64,000 bases of DNA from positions 1-64,000 of the forward strand of contig JAUNER010000008.1 of assembly GCA_030525455.1 (NCBI GenBank), in the 5' to 3' direction. Origin of the DNA: Akkermansia sp. (lineage in GTDB: Bacteria; Verrucomicrobiota; Verrucomicrobiia; Verrucomicrobiales; Akkermansiaceae). The notes beneath the pieces were generated by a model. That model searched no databases. It was not told the DNA's origin and saw only the letters and a program-made list of their open reading frames with translations. The translations under genes were made by a program, and so were the position numbers. Shown piece by piece: positions 18,390-25,612 of this stretch. Positions within the stretch are counted from its first letter, which is position 1; every line of letters begins with the position of its first letter.

Positions 18390-19751
18390 CTACTTCAATT
18401 GACTCATAACGACAGATTTCATATCCTGTCCTGTAGATTTGAAAAATGAAGCCGTCATTCGCTCAATAATAGAATGAAGGAGCAGATTTTTGCGAAAGGC
18501 ACATAGTTCTCTAAAAAGTGATTCACTGTAAACCAGTCGTTGACTACGACAGCCTCCGCCACAATTCCATTTTGCCCAGCATGAAGCACATTGACTATCC
18601 GTTTGTAAATAATTAGTCATGATTCTCTGCCACGCCGATGAATCAATACGGAGTTCGCCATTATCAAATGTACCATAAACTTCATCATCATAGCCAGGTT
18701 GATTTGGAGAAGATACATTCGGGCAATCCATCACACTCCCATATGGAGTAAGGCAATACATAGATGAACAATAACGTTTTTTTAGACTATCAACAGAATC
18801 ATAACAACTATTGCCTATCCTGATATTCATCGCCTTAGACAAACTTTTTGCCTTCAGATAATTTTCAAAAAATACACTTAGAAATTTATTAAGCGATTCA
18901 GCATCCTTAAAAGTCTCAGTATCAATAACAGGCTCAAGCACAAGTATGCGAATATCAGGATATTCTCTCATACAAGTTTCCACCATCTCAGCAATTCGCT
19001 CAACATTAAGCCAAGTAATTGTAGAGCGAATAACAACATGCTTCGGTAAATAAGTAAGTGCCTTTTTTATATTGTTATTTACACGCACAAATTCACCCCG
19101 TTGCTGATTTTGGACATCCTCCAGTACTTCAAAAGAAACTTGCAAAGAGAAATGATTTTCTTTCAAAAACTGAAGTCTCTCATCTGTTAACAAAGAACCA
19201 TTGGTGCTAACAGAAAAACCAATCTTTAGCTTTTTAGGTCCGCAAACCTTTTTAGCATAGTCAACTGTCTGTTCTAAAAGCTCCCATGATAGAAAAGGTT
19301 CTCCTCCCCCCATAAATGTAATACCAATAAAATCTTGCCCGGAGTTTATTGCATTATTAACGACACGATGAACCATGTACTCAATCCGGGGCATTTCCAT
19401 AACGGCAGATGAGCGCCCTGCCGCAGAATAACAATAGGAACAATGAAAATTACACTTCTCATTGAGCAATAAATACAGGTGCGTCACCTTACTCTCATCC
19501 TCACACTGTTCAAGAGACAATCGTTCATCGCCTTCTAAAAGTCCTAATTCTTCCAATTTGGATGATAACCCACTCGCAGATGTAATCAATTGCTTTGCTT
19601 CCATCTCCAGCTGTGCCGCAAATTCAGGAGTTGCGATAAAGTATTTATCTGCCAAAGGTGCATAAATAACACAGCATGCCTCAGACTCGTGCTCAAAATA
19701 CTCCCCTGCCGGAATCACAAAAATATTTCTCTTTTCAAGGTTTTTATACAT
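18390..19751 (-). CDS. Radical SAM/SPASM peptide maturase, probable RiPP-modifying enzyme
   Basis: 453 residues. The radical SAM cluster motif CNFHCSYC has Cys at 100, 104 and 107. The glycine-rich SAM-binding strand is FMGGGEPFLSW. The C-terminal SPASM domain carries extra Fe-S ligands at Cys 388, 391, 397, 401 and 417 (CASCWAKWNCGGGC, then LCAF), with CSSMYC and a VMDCPN Cys before it. The N-terminal 90 residues (YAPLADKYFIATPEF) resemble N-terminal domains of peptide-modifying SPASM enzymes. Such enzymes install thioether, C-C or C-O crosslinks on ribosomal peptides. Two tandem Cys-rich peptide genes lie directly upstream on the same strand and are the obvious substrates. No transporter or protease gene is adjacent. 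The region is AT-richer than truA, suggesting transfer. Confidence 0.88.
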   Translation of the reverse strand: MYKNLEKRNIFVIPAGEYFEHESEACCVIYAPLADKYFIATPEFAAQLEMEAKQLITSASGLSSKLEELGLLEGDERLSLEQCEDESKVTHLYLLLNEKCNFHCSYCYSAAGRSSAVMEMPRIEYMVHRVVNNAINSGQDFIGITFMGGGEPFLSWELLEQTVDYAKKVCGPKKLKIGFSVSTNGSLLTDERLQFLKENHFSLQVSFEVLEDVQNQQRGEFVRVNNNIKKALTYLPKHVVIRSTITWLNVERIAEMVETCMREYPDIRILVLEPVIDTETFKDAESLNKFLSVFFENYLKAKSLSKAMNIRIGNSCYDSVDSLKKRYCSSMYCLTPYGSVMDCPNVSSPNQPGYDDEVYGTFDNGELRIDSSAWQRIMTNYLQTDSQCASCWAKWNCGGGCRSQRLVYSESLFRELCAFRKNLLLHSIIERMTASFFKSTGQDMKSVVMSQLK

Positions 19752-19816
19752 AATTTTTTTAATTTACCTCTTTTTCTCTTACCGCACCACTCCCCCTCTC
19801 TTACTTGTGTTTAAAA

Positions 19817-19882
19817 TTAACAATCCACTCCAATAAACAAGCTAATGAGAAAGCCTACCAACCACTCCCATAGCTCTTTCAT
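19817..19882 (-). CDS. Possible micro-ORF, 21-aa hydrophobic peptide between RiPP precursors and maturase
   Basis: The frame starts at ATG 19882 directly after AGAGAGGTG, which could serve as ribosome binding site although spacing is tight. It encodes MKELWEWLVG then LISLFIGVDC, with one possible short membrane helix. The start lies in the right arm of a 10-bp inverted repeat, so its translation could depend on the hairpin. It shares no core motif with the precursor peptides. It may equally be chance. Confidence 0.3.
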   Translation of the reverse strand: MKELWEWLVGFLISLFIGVDC

Positions 19883-19884
19883 CA

Positions 19885-19924
19885 CCTCTCTGAGGAAGAT
19901 TCTATGCAGACTTTCTCAGAGAGG
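19885..19924 (-). promoter_or_regulatory. Inverted repeat after the precursor genes (attenuator or mRNA-stability hairpin)
   Basis: Perfect 10-bp arms CCTCTCTGAG and CTCAGAGAGG have a 20-base loop and begin 14 bases after the stop codon of precursor 2. No T-run follows on the minus strand, so it is not a standard intrinsic terminator. A partial stop or RNA-stabilising hairpin here would give more precursor than maturase transcript, a common arrangement in RiPP loci. The right arm overlaps the possible ribosome binding site of the micro-ORF. Confidence 0.5.
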
Positions 19925-19938
19925 CGGAAAAAATTAAT

Positions 19939-20049
19939 TTATTCTTTTTCTTGCCAGACATTACTGCAACCGTATTCGTAACCATTACAGTTACATTCAC
20001 AGCCACAAGCCTGGGCTCGGTTATGAATTTGAAGAATGATTGTCATCAT
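19939..20049 (-). CDS. Putative RiPP precursor peptide 2 (36 aa, Cys-rich)
   Basis: Read from ATG 20049, it is MMTIILQIHNRAQA followed by a Cys-rich end with Cys at 15, 17, 19, 21 and 28 and Trp at 32 (CECNCN, then YGCSNVW). A longer frame back to GTG 20145 exists, but its first part overlaps precursor 1 in another frame. Similarity to precursor 1 begins at the chosen start. Hydrophobic leader (MTIILQI vs MLTLVLN), CxCNCN block, YGC and NVW are shared, with Cys 28 and Trp 32 at the same positions in both. A SPASM maturase follows on the same strand. The nature of the modification is not deducible; thioether bridges from the Cys residues are one option. Confidence 0.7.
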   Translation of the reverse strand: MMTIILQIHNRAQACGCECNCNGYEYGCSNVWQEKE

Positions 20050-20071
20050 AAATAAAATTTCTTTTGCTGTT

Positions 20072-20203
20072 TTAATCCATTCTGGTATACCGCTCACATG
20101 GAGGGTCCCAAACATTCCCACAACCATAATTGCAATTGCAATCACATGTTCCGGAGTGAGCTACATTATTGATGTTTAGTACAAGTGTTAGCATAGTTAT
20201 CAT
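20072..20203 (-). CDS. Putative RiPP precursor peptide 1 (43 aa, Cys-rich)
   Basis: Short frame from ATG 20203 (second possible start ATG 20194) to TAA 20072. It begins MITMLTLVLNINNVAHSGT. The C-terminal half has Cys at 20, 22, 24, 28 and 36 with the segments CDCNCNYGCGNVW and DPPCERYTRMD. It is homologous to precursor 2, which starts 22 bases downstream: hydrophobic leader, C-[D/E]-C-N-C-N, YGC and NVW align with a short indel, and the tails differ. Conservation of the Cys pattern between two tandem peptides in front of a SPASM enzyme is strong evidence that both are real. No classical signal peptide or double-Gly cleavage site is visible. Confidence 0.72.
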   Translation of the reverse strand: MITMLTLVLNINNVAHSGTCDCNCNYGCGNVWDPPCERYTRMD

Positions 20204-20378
20204 TATCGGGTTTATCCACTTCCTAAGATACCTTGGGCATTATAAAGTGAATTTTAGGTCCGTATTTGTACACCTTTCCATGTCTTCATTGGATATGCAT
20301 GTTTCAATTATGTGTACAATGCACTTGTACAAAAAGAGACTAATCCAATCAAGCAAAAAATCTTTATTTTTCAACTAT
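20204..20378. promoter_or_regulatory. Probable promoter/operator region of the RiPP genes
   Basis: AT-rich gap upstream of precursor 1 with no credible gene. Three copies of the palindrome TGTACA occur at 20267, 20313 and 20326, the last two 13 bases apart. They could be operator half-sites, but this is weak evidence. Confidence 0.3.
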
Positions 20379-20440
20379 ATGAGGGTGCATTATTAATTGC
20401 ACCCTCATTCCAAACCTAACTCAGCTCATGGGCTAAGTTG
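20379..20440 (+). repeat. 62-bp direct repeat R2
   Basis: Second copy of the repeat found at the 3' end of truA (R1, 18039-18100), differing at two positions. Here the second hairpin is complete: CCAAACC-AACT...AGC pairs with GCT-AGTT-GGTTTGG. R2 is followed by the 3' end of the ankyrin gene at 20475. R2 therefore probably marks the original truA/ankyrin spacing, and R1 a duplicate, or the reverse. Confidence 0.85.
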
Positions 20441-20474
20441 GGTTTGGAAAACTATGCTTGGTTCTTTTTATGTA

Positions 20475-21902
20475 TTAATCAAAAATCGCATCGTATATCA
20501 TACATAGAAGACCTATCACCCCTGCAAAAAATCCAATAACAATTGCCCATAAAAATAACCTAGAAAACACTCGCAAAACATATCCTACCGGTCCATACCA
20601 AAAACTTTTACCTCCGGCTTGTTTCAGCAGCTTGGCTATTTCCTTCTTCTTATAAAAATGAGCCAAATCCAAGGCTGTCATTTTAAAATTACTCTTAAAA
20701 GGACAGAAGTCGTTATTATATACATCTTTCTTGACATTCACATCCGCCCCGGCTTCTAACAGTGCCTTGACACACTCCAGGTGACCATTATACGCTGCAT
20801 CATGTACAGCTGTCCCGCCAATATCATTCTTAGCATTCACATCAGCCCCGGCTTCTAGCAGTACTTTGACACACTCCAAGCGACCCCAACCCGCTGCATA
20901 ATGTAAAGCTGTACAGTCATGTTTATCCTTAGCATCCACATCCGCCCCGGCTTCTAGCAGTACTTTGACACACTCCAGGTGACCAAAACACTCTGCTTCA
21001 TGTAAGGCTGTCCAGCCATGTTTATTCTTAGCATCCACATCCGCCCCGGCTTCTAGCAGTACTTTGACACAGTCAACGTGACCATTATCAGCTGCTTTAT
21101 GTAAGGCTGTATAGCCATCTTTATCCTTAGCATTCACATCCGCCCCGGCTTCTAGCAGTACTTTGACACAGTCAACGTGACCATCATCAGCTGCCCAACA
21201 TAAAGCTGTCCTGCCATCTTCATCCTTAGCATCCACATCAGCCTCGGCCTCTAGCAGTACTTTGACACACTCTAGGTGACCATAACTCGCTACATAAGTT
21301 AAAGCTGTCCAGCCATCTTTATCCTTAGCATTCACATAAGCCCCGGCGGCAATCAACATCTTCACCACATCAACCATCCCTTGTTTTGCCGCACAAACAA
21401 TAAGAGGGTTCCCATCACCATCGCATACATCCACATCCGCATTTTTGTCGATGGCAAATTGAACCAACTCCTGCGACCTCAAAAGCACAGCATTGAGAAT
21501 CAATTTATTGACATCCAACTCTTTTCCTGTCAATAAATCAAGCACTTGTTTTTTTGCCCCGAACTGCTCATCATTTTTCGGCGAATATGATTTAACGAGT
21601 TGCAAAATATCCCCCTTAGACATCGATTGCGGACGGGAAGGCTCAGACTCTACCACAGCGACATCCTCTACCTCAGGCTGTACAGGCCGCACATCGGGCT
21701 CCTCAATTTTTTTAGCATTCACAGACTCGAGCATCTCCAGGGCTTCGAGAATCGAAGCAAAGCCACAGCCCTCGGCATAGTAGCGCAGACTATGTCCCTG
21801 CTCATCATAAGCATAAATATCTGCCCCTTCATTCACCAAGTGCATAAACTCTTGGAAGTTCCCGTCTTTGACGGCTTGGAATAATTTTTGCGTGTTATTC
21901 AT
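20475..21902 (-). CDS. Ankyrin-repeat protein with C-terminal membrane segment
   Basis: 475 residues without signal peptide. A divergent ankyrin-like pair occupies residues 1-60. A Pro/Glu-rich linker follows (about 64-100), then seven consecutive 33-residue repeats of the form DGWTALHxAAxxGHLECVKVLLEAGADVDAKDK (partly identical at the DNA level, 99-bp period). After a divergent last repeat, a hydrophobic helix ends the protein (FLWAIVIGFFAGVIG then YDAIFD). The repeat domain is probably cytoplasmic and tethered by the C-terminal helix. Partners are unknown. A decayed copy lies at 18101-18262. It is followed on the same strand by, and probably cotranscribed with, the upstream 354-aa membrane gene. 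Confidence 0.85.
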   Translation of the reverse strand: MNNTQKLFQAVKDGNFQEFMHLVNEGADIYAYDEQGHSLRYYAEGCGFASILEALEMLESVNAKKIEEPDVRPVQPEVEDVAVVESEPSRPQSMSKGDILQLVKSYSPKNDEQFGAKKQVLDLLTGKELDVNKLILNAVLLRSQELVQFAIDKNADVDVCDGDGNPLIVCAAKQGMVDVVKMLIAAGAYVNAKDKDGWTALTYVASYGHLECVKVLLEAEADVDAKDEDGRTALCWAADDGHVDCVKVLLEAGADVNAKDKDGYTALHKAADNGHVDCVKVLLEAGADVDAKNKHGWTALHEAECFGHLECVKVLLEAGADVDAKDKHDCTALHYAAGWGRLECVKVLLEAGADVNAKNDIGGTAVHDAAYNGHLECVKALLEAGADVNVKKDVYNNDFCPFKSNFKMTALDLAHFYKKKEIAKLLKQAGGKSFWYGPVGYVLRVFSRLFLWAIVIGFFAGVIGLLCMIYDAIFD

Positions 21903-21983
21903 AATAAATGATTTTTAGTTTGTGTTAAAATTGTTTGTATCGCTTGCCATACATCACCTTGTGACCGCAAGCCATGTTTCGTG

Positions 21984-23048
21984 TTAATCAAGTTGTTTTT
22001 GTTGAATGCCTAATCTGAAACTAATCTTTAACTCAGCAAAAGGCCGGTCCCCTACCCCATCTTCACCATGCGGTGGGATAAGGACGATACTCTGTGAAGG
22101 AGAAAGAAACATCCCGGAGTCCAAGGCTTTATCGCCAACGCGAACCGAATTTTTACACCCGGCAAGCGGGCAAATCATCCACATAGCCCCATTCTTCCCG
22201 GCCTTTAATTCAAATTGGAAAAAGTCGGTTTTTTGCCACTCAGTTGATAGTTCTGCATAAACTTTTTGAGTCACCACAAAGGGGCATTCTTCCGGGAGAA
22301 TATCTCTATACCCACTGTTCCCTTCCAATCGCAGACAAACAACCGTTTTTTTCTCATCCGCTTCAGCTTTTTTCGAGGGGGCATTACTTCTATCACCACA
22401 GTCGGGGCTCACCCCGTGTTTATCATCAGGGGTGCTATCCCCTTCGTTGTCCACCGGAACAGAACCGGGCACACTAAGCCCGGCACCGGAATTTGTCGAA
22501 TCGGCTGATGAAAAAATAAACTTCAGTAACAGAATAATCCACAAGACAAATATCCAAATATATGGCACGACGAAACATAGAAAAACTAAGCCCAGCACCC
22601 CGGTAAGCAACCCAATGCCACTAAAAAATGTGCAAGCAGAAAAAACAGCCCATACGGTGATAAGTATGATGCTTAAAGGCGATAAAATGATTCTACGGCT
22701 AGGACGATGACACAGCACCCCAATAACCCCGATAAGTGGGCCAATCACCACCAACATAGAAACAGAGCCAAAGGCAAGCTCCGTTAAATCCATGCTACCG
22801 GATGCAAATGCATCCACATTTGCCATCTGCCCCAATTTCGATTGTACCCCACCATACAATATGGCAGCGATACTCAAACCCGTAAGTAAAAAAGGGATTT
22901 TTACACCTTTCAGCCTATCATTATTAGCTCTAATCAAGCTCAATAGCAAGGTCAGTATGCCGACAATAATCGCTATATTGGTAAAAACCTCCGCTCTTTC
23001 TCTTAGGATGCTTAGCCCGTTATCCAATGCTTCGTAATCTACTGTCAT
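21984..23048 (-). CDS. Multi-pass membrane protein with soluble C-terminal (FHA-like) domain
   Basis: 354 residues. Roughly five hydrophobic helices lie in the first 185 residues (IAIIVGILTLLLSLI, FLLTGLSIAAILYGG, SMLVVIGPLIGVIGVL, IILITVWAVFSAC, WIFVLWIILLLKFIF). A Ser/Asp-rich linker (190-235) leads to a beta-rich domain (240-345) with segments such as GCKNSVRVGDKALDSGMFLS that recall forkhead-associated folds. That domain call is tentative because the classical FHA motif is not complete. Its last 17 codons are duplicated at 18263-18319. It lies between the two ankyrin genes on the same strand. Confidence 0.55.
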   Translation of the reverse strand: MTVDYEALDNGLSILRERAEVFTNIAIIVGILTLLLSLIRANNDRLKGVKIPFLLTGLSIAAILYGGVQSKLGQMANVDAFASGSMDLTELAFGSVSMLVVIGPLIGVIGVLCHRPSRRIILSPLSIILITVWAVFSACTFFSGIGLLTGVLGLVFLCFVVPYIWIFVLWIILLLKFIFSSADSTNSGAGLSVPGSVPVDNEGDSTPDDKHGVSPDCGDRSNAPSKKAEADEKKTVVCLRLEGNSGYRDILPEECPFVVTQKVYAELSTEWQKTDFFQFELKAGKNGAMWMICPLAGCKNSVRVGDKALDSGMFLSPSQSIVLIPPHGEDGVGDRPFAELKISFRLGIQQKQLD

Positions 23049-23090
23049 TTTCTTTAGTCTTCCAAGTTAAATTTTTTATTTCTTTTTCCC

Positions 23091-23600
23091 TCATTCCTTG
23101 CTCCACCAATCATTATTTTCATCCTCAGCTTTGCTTTTCGGGCATTCTTCATCCGGGATAATGCCTTGTTTTAATAGCTCTATGCGTGCCGCAATAATTT
23201 TCCCCTGTTTCCTTAATCCAAGCTGGATAACTATATACAATATAATGGTGAAAAGGGCACATAAGCCACCAACCCTAAGGTCAACATCAAAGTTGAAACA
23301 AATACTAAAAATACCAACAAGCATCAGCATTAACAAAAAAAACACCCCAATCCCTTTCAACACTAACATGATGTTTTTGCGTTTTTCTGCCTTATATAAT
23401 TCTGCAATTATACCTTCCCCTTTGCCCTCACTGATACGCATTATTTCTTTTTTCTCTGCTCGAGAAGCGGCAATGAAAACAACTAATCCCACGGCAAAAA
23501 GAATACCTCTTATAACCCAGCCCTCTGCACTCCCACTAGTCGAAATCATTAGAATAATGAAGCCGATAACATACAAAACTTTCAATAAATTTTTGCCCAT
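23091..23600 (-). CDS. Small membrane protein, unknown function
   Basis: 169 residues with four predicted membrane helices: VLYVIGFIILMIST, VIRGILFAVGLVVFIA, GIGVFFLLMLMLVGIF, LCALFTIILYIVIQLG. A Lys/Glu-rich loop lies between helices 2 and 3, and the C-terminal tail ends ENNDWWSKE. No family recognised. It sits 42 bases upstream of the 354-aa membrane gene on the same strand, so cotranscription is likely. Confidence 0.6.
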   Translation of the reverse strand: MGKNLLKVLYVIGFIILMISTSGSAEGWVIRGILFAVGLVVFIAASRAEKKEIMRISEGKGEGIIAELYKAEKRKNIMLVLKGIGVFFLLMLMLVGIFSICFNFDVDLRVGGLCALFTIILYIVIQLGLRKQGKIIAARIELLKQGIIPDEECPKSKAEDENNDWWSKE

Positions 23601-23662
23601 TTTGCTTTTTGAGTTAAATTGTTTTACCCCGGAAAGTGATATTACAAAAAAAGCAAAGTCAC

Positions 23663-24649
23663 TTATTTACAATCAAGTATTCGATGTTGATTTTTTTGTT
23701 TAATTGTTTTTTTCAGGAACTCCACTACATGAGCATGCTGTTGCTTTTCGGCACAAAGAATGGCATAGTCACCATTCTCTGCTTCAAGCTCAATGTCTGC
23801 TCCATGCTCCACCAGTAATTTTACCATTTCTAAATCACCATACCATGCGGCATCCATAAGGGCGGTGCGACCATCTTTATCTACGGCATTAACGTCTGCC
23901 CCGGCTTTGATGAGGAAGCTTGCCATCTTTCGATTATCGCCAATCTCATTGACGCATCTCATGAGTGCAGTAGTGCCCGTATGGGCTTTTTCATTTACAT
24001 TTACCCGAAGGGATAATAAGAACTTAGCTGCCTCAATGCTCTTATCTGAACAGGCGTGCATGAGAGGAGAAAGACCAAAACGCCCCATCGGCTGAAGAGA
24101 AGCTCCGGCCTCATAAAGTCGCTGAACCATCCCCACTTGCCCGGATTCCACGGCATAAAACAAGGCTGTGTCTCCCTGCTCATTGTCTGCGTAGAGATTA
24201 GCCCCTGCCTGCAGGAGCAGGTCGACTATCTCGGTGTGCCCGTTTTTTACGGCAGCCATGAGTGCCGTCAGTTTTTGTTCACTTCCCGGCTCAATTCCAC
24301 AGGCGGCATTGGGGTTGGCTCCGCTTTGCAAGGCTAGTTTTACAACTTCTGTATTCCCGGCTACGGCGGCTTGGTAGAGGGCATTTGTAGAGGCTTTTTT
24401 ATCGTTCACCATGCTGGTTGTGTAATGATTGGGGTTCAGCCCTTGGCTCAATATCGACTTTACCCCGGCAATATCTCCTTTTTGGATGGCACGAAAAAAG
24501 GTTTTTACATCCCATTGGCTCTGCCATTCGCTGTTCTTATTGCCCCAGCCACCCTTTACGCTGTCTGCCTGTGCCGAAGCGTTACAGAAAATGCTACTTA
24601 TCACTATGCCGGAGATAATAATACAGCCAAATACTTTCTGCTTATTCAT
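23663..24649 (-). CDS. Exported ankyrin-repeat protein
   Basis: 328 residues. The N-terminal signal peptide MNKQKVFGCIIISGIVISS ends in CNASAQA, so the repeats probably lie in the periplasm. From about residue 45 there are about seven ankyrin repeats (for example TALMAAVKNGHTEIVDLLLQAGANL). They are more diverged from each other than those of the 475-aa ankyrin gene, so the two are not recent copies. The protein ends with VEFLKKTIKQKNQHRILDCK. A dispersed repeat element lies 88 bases upstream, in its promoter region. Confidence 0.85.
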   Translation of the reverse strand: MNKQKVFGCIIISGIVISSIFCNASAQADSVKGGWGNKNSEWQSQWDVKTFFRAIQKGDIAGVKSILSQGLNPNHYTTSMVNDKKASTNALYQAAVAGNTEVVKLALQSGANPNAACGIEPGSEQKLTALMAAVKNGHTEIVDLLLQAGANLYADNEQGDTALFYAVESGQVGMVQRLYEAGASLQPMGRFGLSPLMHACSDKSIEAAKFLLSLRVNVNEKAHTGTTALMRCVNEIGDNRKMASFLIKAGADVNAVDKDGRTALMDAAWYGDLEMVKLLVEHGADIELEAENGDYAILCAEKQQHAHVVEFLKKTIKQKNQHRILDCK

Positions 24650-24737
24650 TATTTACGCCTTCTTCTATGTAGTTGTCTATCAATACAGTTCCTTTTTCCT
24701 AAAAAAAAACCGGCATGTGCTATTCATCCGAAAATTT

Positions 24738-24904
24738 ACAGCATTGGCAATGCTGAGTCAAGGGACTTGTCACGGAAAGTTAAAATAGTCAACGACTTTT
24801 TCGCACAGAGTGGAGAATCCCGATTTTCGGGCATAAAAGAAAATCGACAACTGATAATCAATATATAACTCATTGATAGTAACGTCAGCATTCTCAATGC
24901 TGAT
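24738..24904. repeat. Dispersed intergenic repeat, copy A
   Basis: The ends are similar palindromes: CAGCATT-GGC-AATGCTG at 24739-24755 and TCAGCATT-CTC-AATGCTGA at 24885-24903. A small hairpin CCCGATTTTCGGG lies in the middle. Copy B at 63382-63563 has the same ends and middle in the same order and shares stretches such as AATGCTGAGTCAA and GAGTGGA. No gene is inside. The shape suggests a non-autonomous mobile repeat or a structured intergenic element. Confidence 0.6.
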
Positions 24905-24932
24905 ACTCCCCCCAATCAAATCCATACCGGAA

Positions 24933-25571
24933 TCAACTCAAATACGGCCACAGCGTATAGTAAATACCCCCCAAAATCCCCCCAAGCACCAAGCAATGGA
25001 GAAGCAAAGGAATAGAGGCTTTCATAGGGCTTTGCGAAGAACTATACAGTTTTTTCACATAAAGGATAAAATAACACAGCCCACAAGAAATGAAGCTCAA
25101 AGTACCAAGCGGTATAAAATACACATAAGGATGAGTCTGCCACATTCGAACCAAAAGTCCGGAATTTTGAGAATCACCAAGTAAATGCAAACAGATTAAC
25201 AATGCCCCTAAAATGCAGAATACACGCAAAAATAACTTCAACCGCAGCCGTTCAAACATCCCATATAAACACCAAAAACCAAAAGATAGTAAAATAACGT
25301 CTATGGCGGGATAATAAAACACAATGTAATAGCCATTACGTATTTTCTCATTATCCATACTCAACCACCACATACTAACCAGTGAAAATAAAACCGATGT
25401 CGCCAATAAACTCACCCAAACCAAAAAGGCTTGCATAAATGAACTTTTAATTATTTTCACGATGAATCCCATCTGACCGAAACGCACCATCACATATTTA
25501 CATAAGCAGAGCAAGTAAATTGTACAAATCAATGTAATAATGAGTTTTGTCACAAACACAAAACACGGCAC
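24933..25571 (-). CDS. Multi-pass membrane protein, unknown function
   Basis: 212 residues with about six hydrophobic helices (LIITLICTIYLLCLC, AFLVWVSLLATSVLFSL, IVFYYPAIDVILLSFGFW, RVFCILGALLICLHLL, YFIPLGTLSFISCGLCYFI, LLLHCLVLGGILGGIYYTL) and short loops. No motif or family recognised. It ends in the minus-strand accessory block and is divergent from the GH2 gene, with only about 40 bases between starts. Confidence 0.6.
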   Translation of the reverse strand: MPCFVFVTKLIITLICTIYLLCLCKYVMVRFGQMGFIVKIIKSSFMQAFLVWVSLLATSVLFSLVSMWWLSMDNEKIRNGYYIVFYYPAIDVILLSFGFWCLYGMFERLRLKLFLRVFCILGALLICLHLLGDSQNSGLLVRMWQTHPYVYFIPLGTLSFISCGLCYFILYVKKLYSSSQSPMKASIPLLLHCLVLGGILGGIYYTLWPYLS

Positions 25572-25612
25572 CCTAAATTATATCCTTGAAAGATGGGGGG
25601 AAATTTGGCGTA

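Noticed and set aside
19939..20145. A 68-codon minus-strand frame starting at GTG 20145 as the RiPP precursor
   Set aside because: Its first 32 codons overlap precursor 1 in another frame and have no counterpart in it. Similarity between the two peptides starts at ATG 20049/20046, so the shorter start is preferred.
20169..20396. Plus-strand 75-codon frame ending in repeat R2
   Set aside because: It is antisense to precursor 1 and ends MRVHY only because R2 copies the truA 3' end. No independent coding evidence.
20704..21350. Periodic 99-bp repeats considered as a CRISPR or satellite array
   Set aside because: The units are in frame, encode ankyrin repeats and have no spacers.
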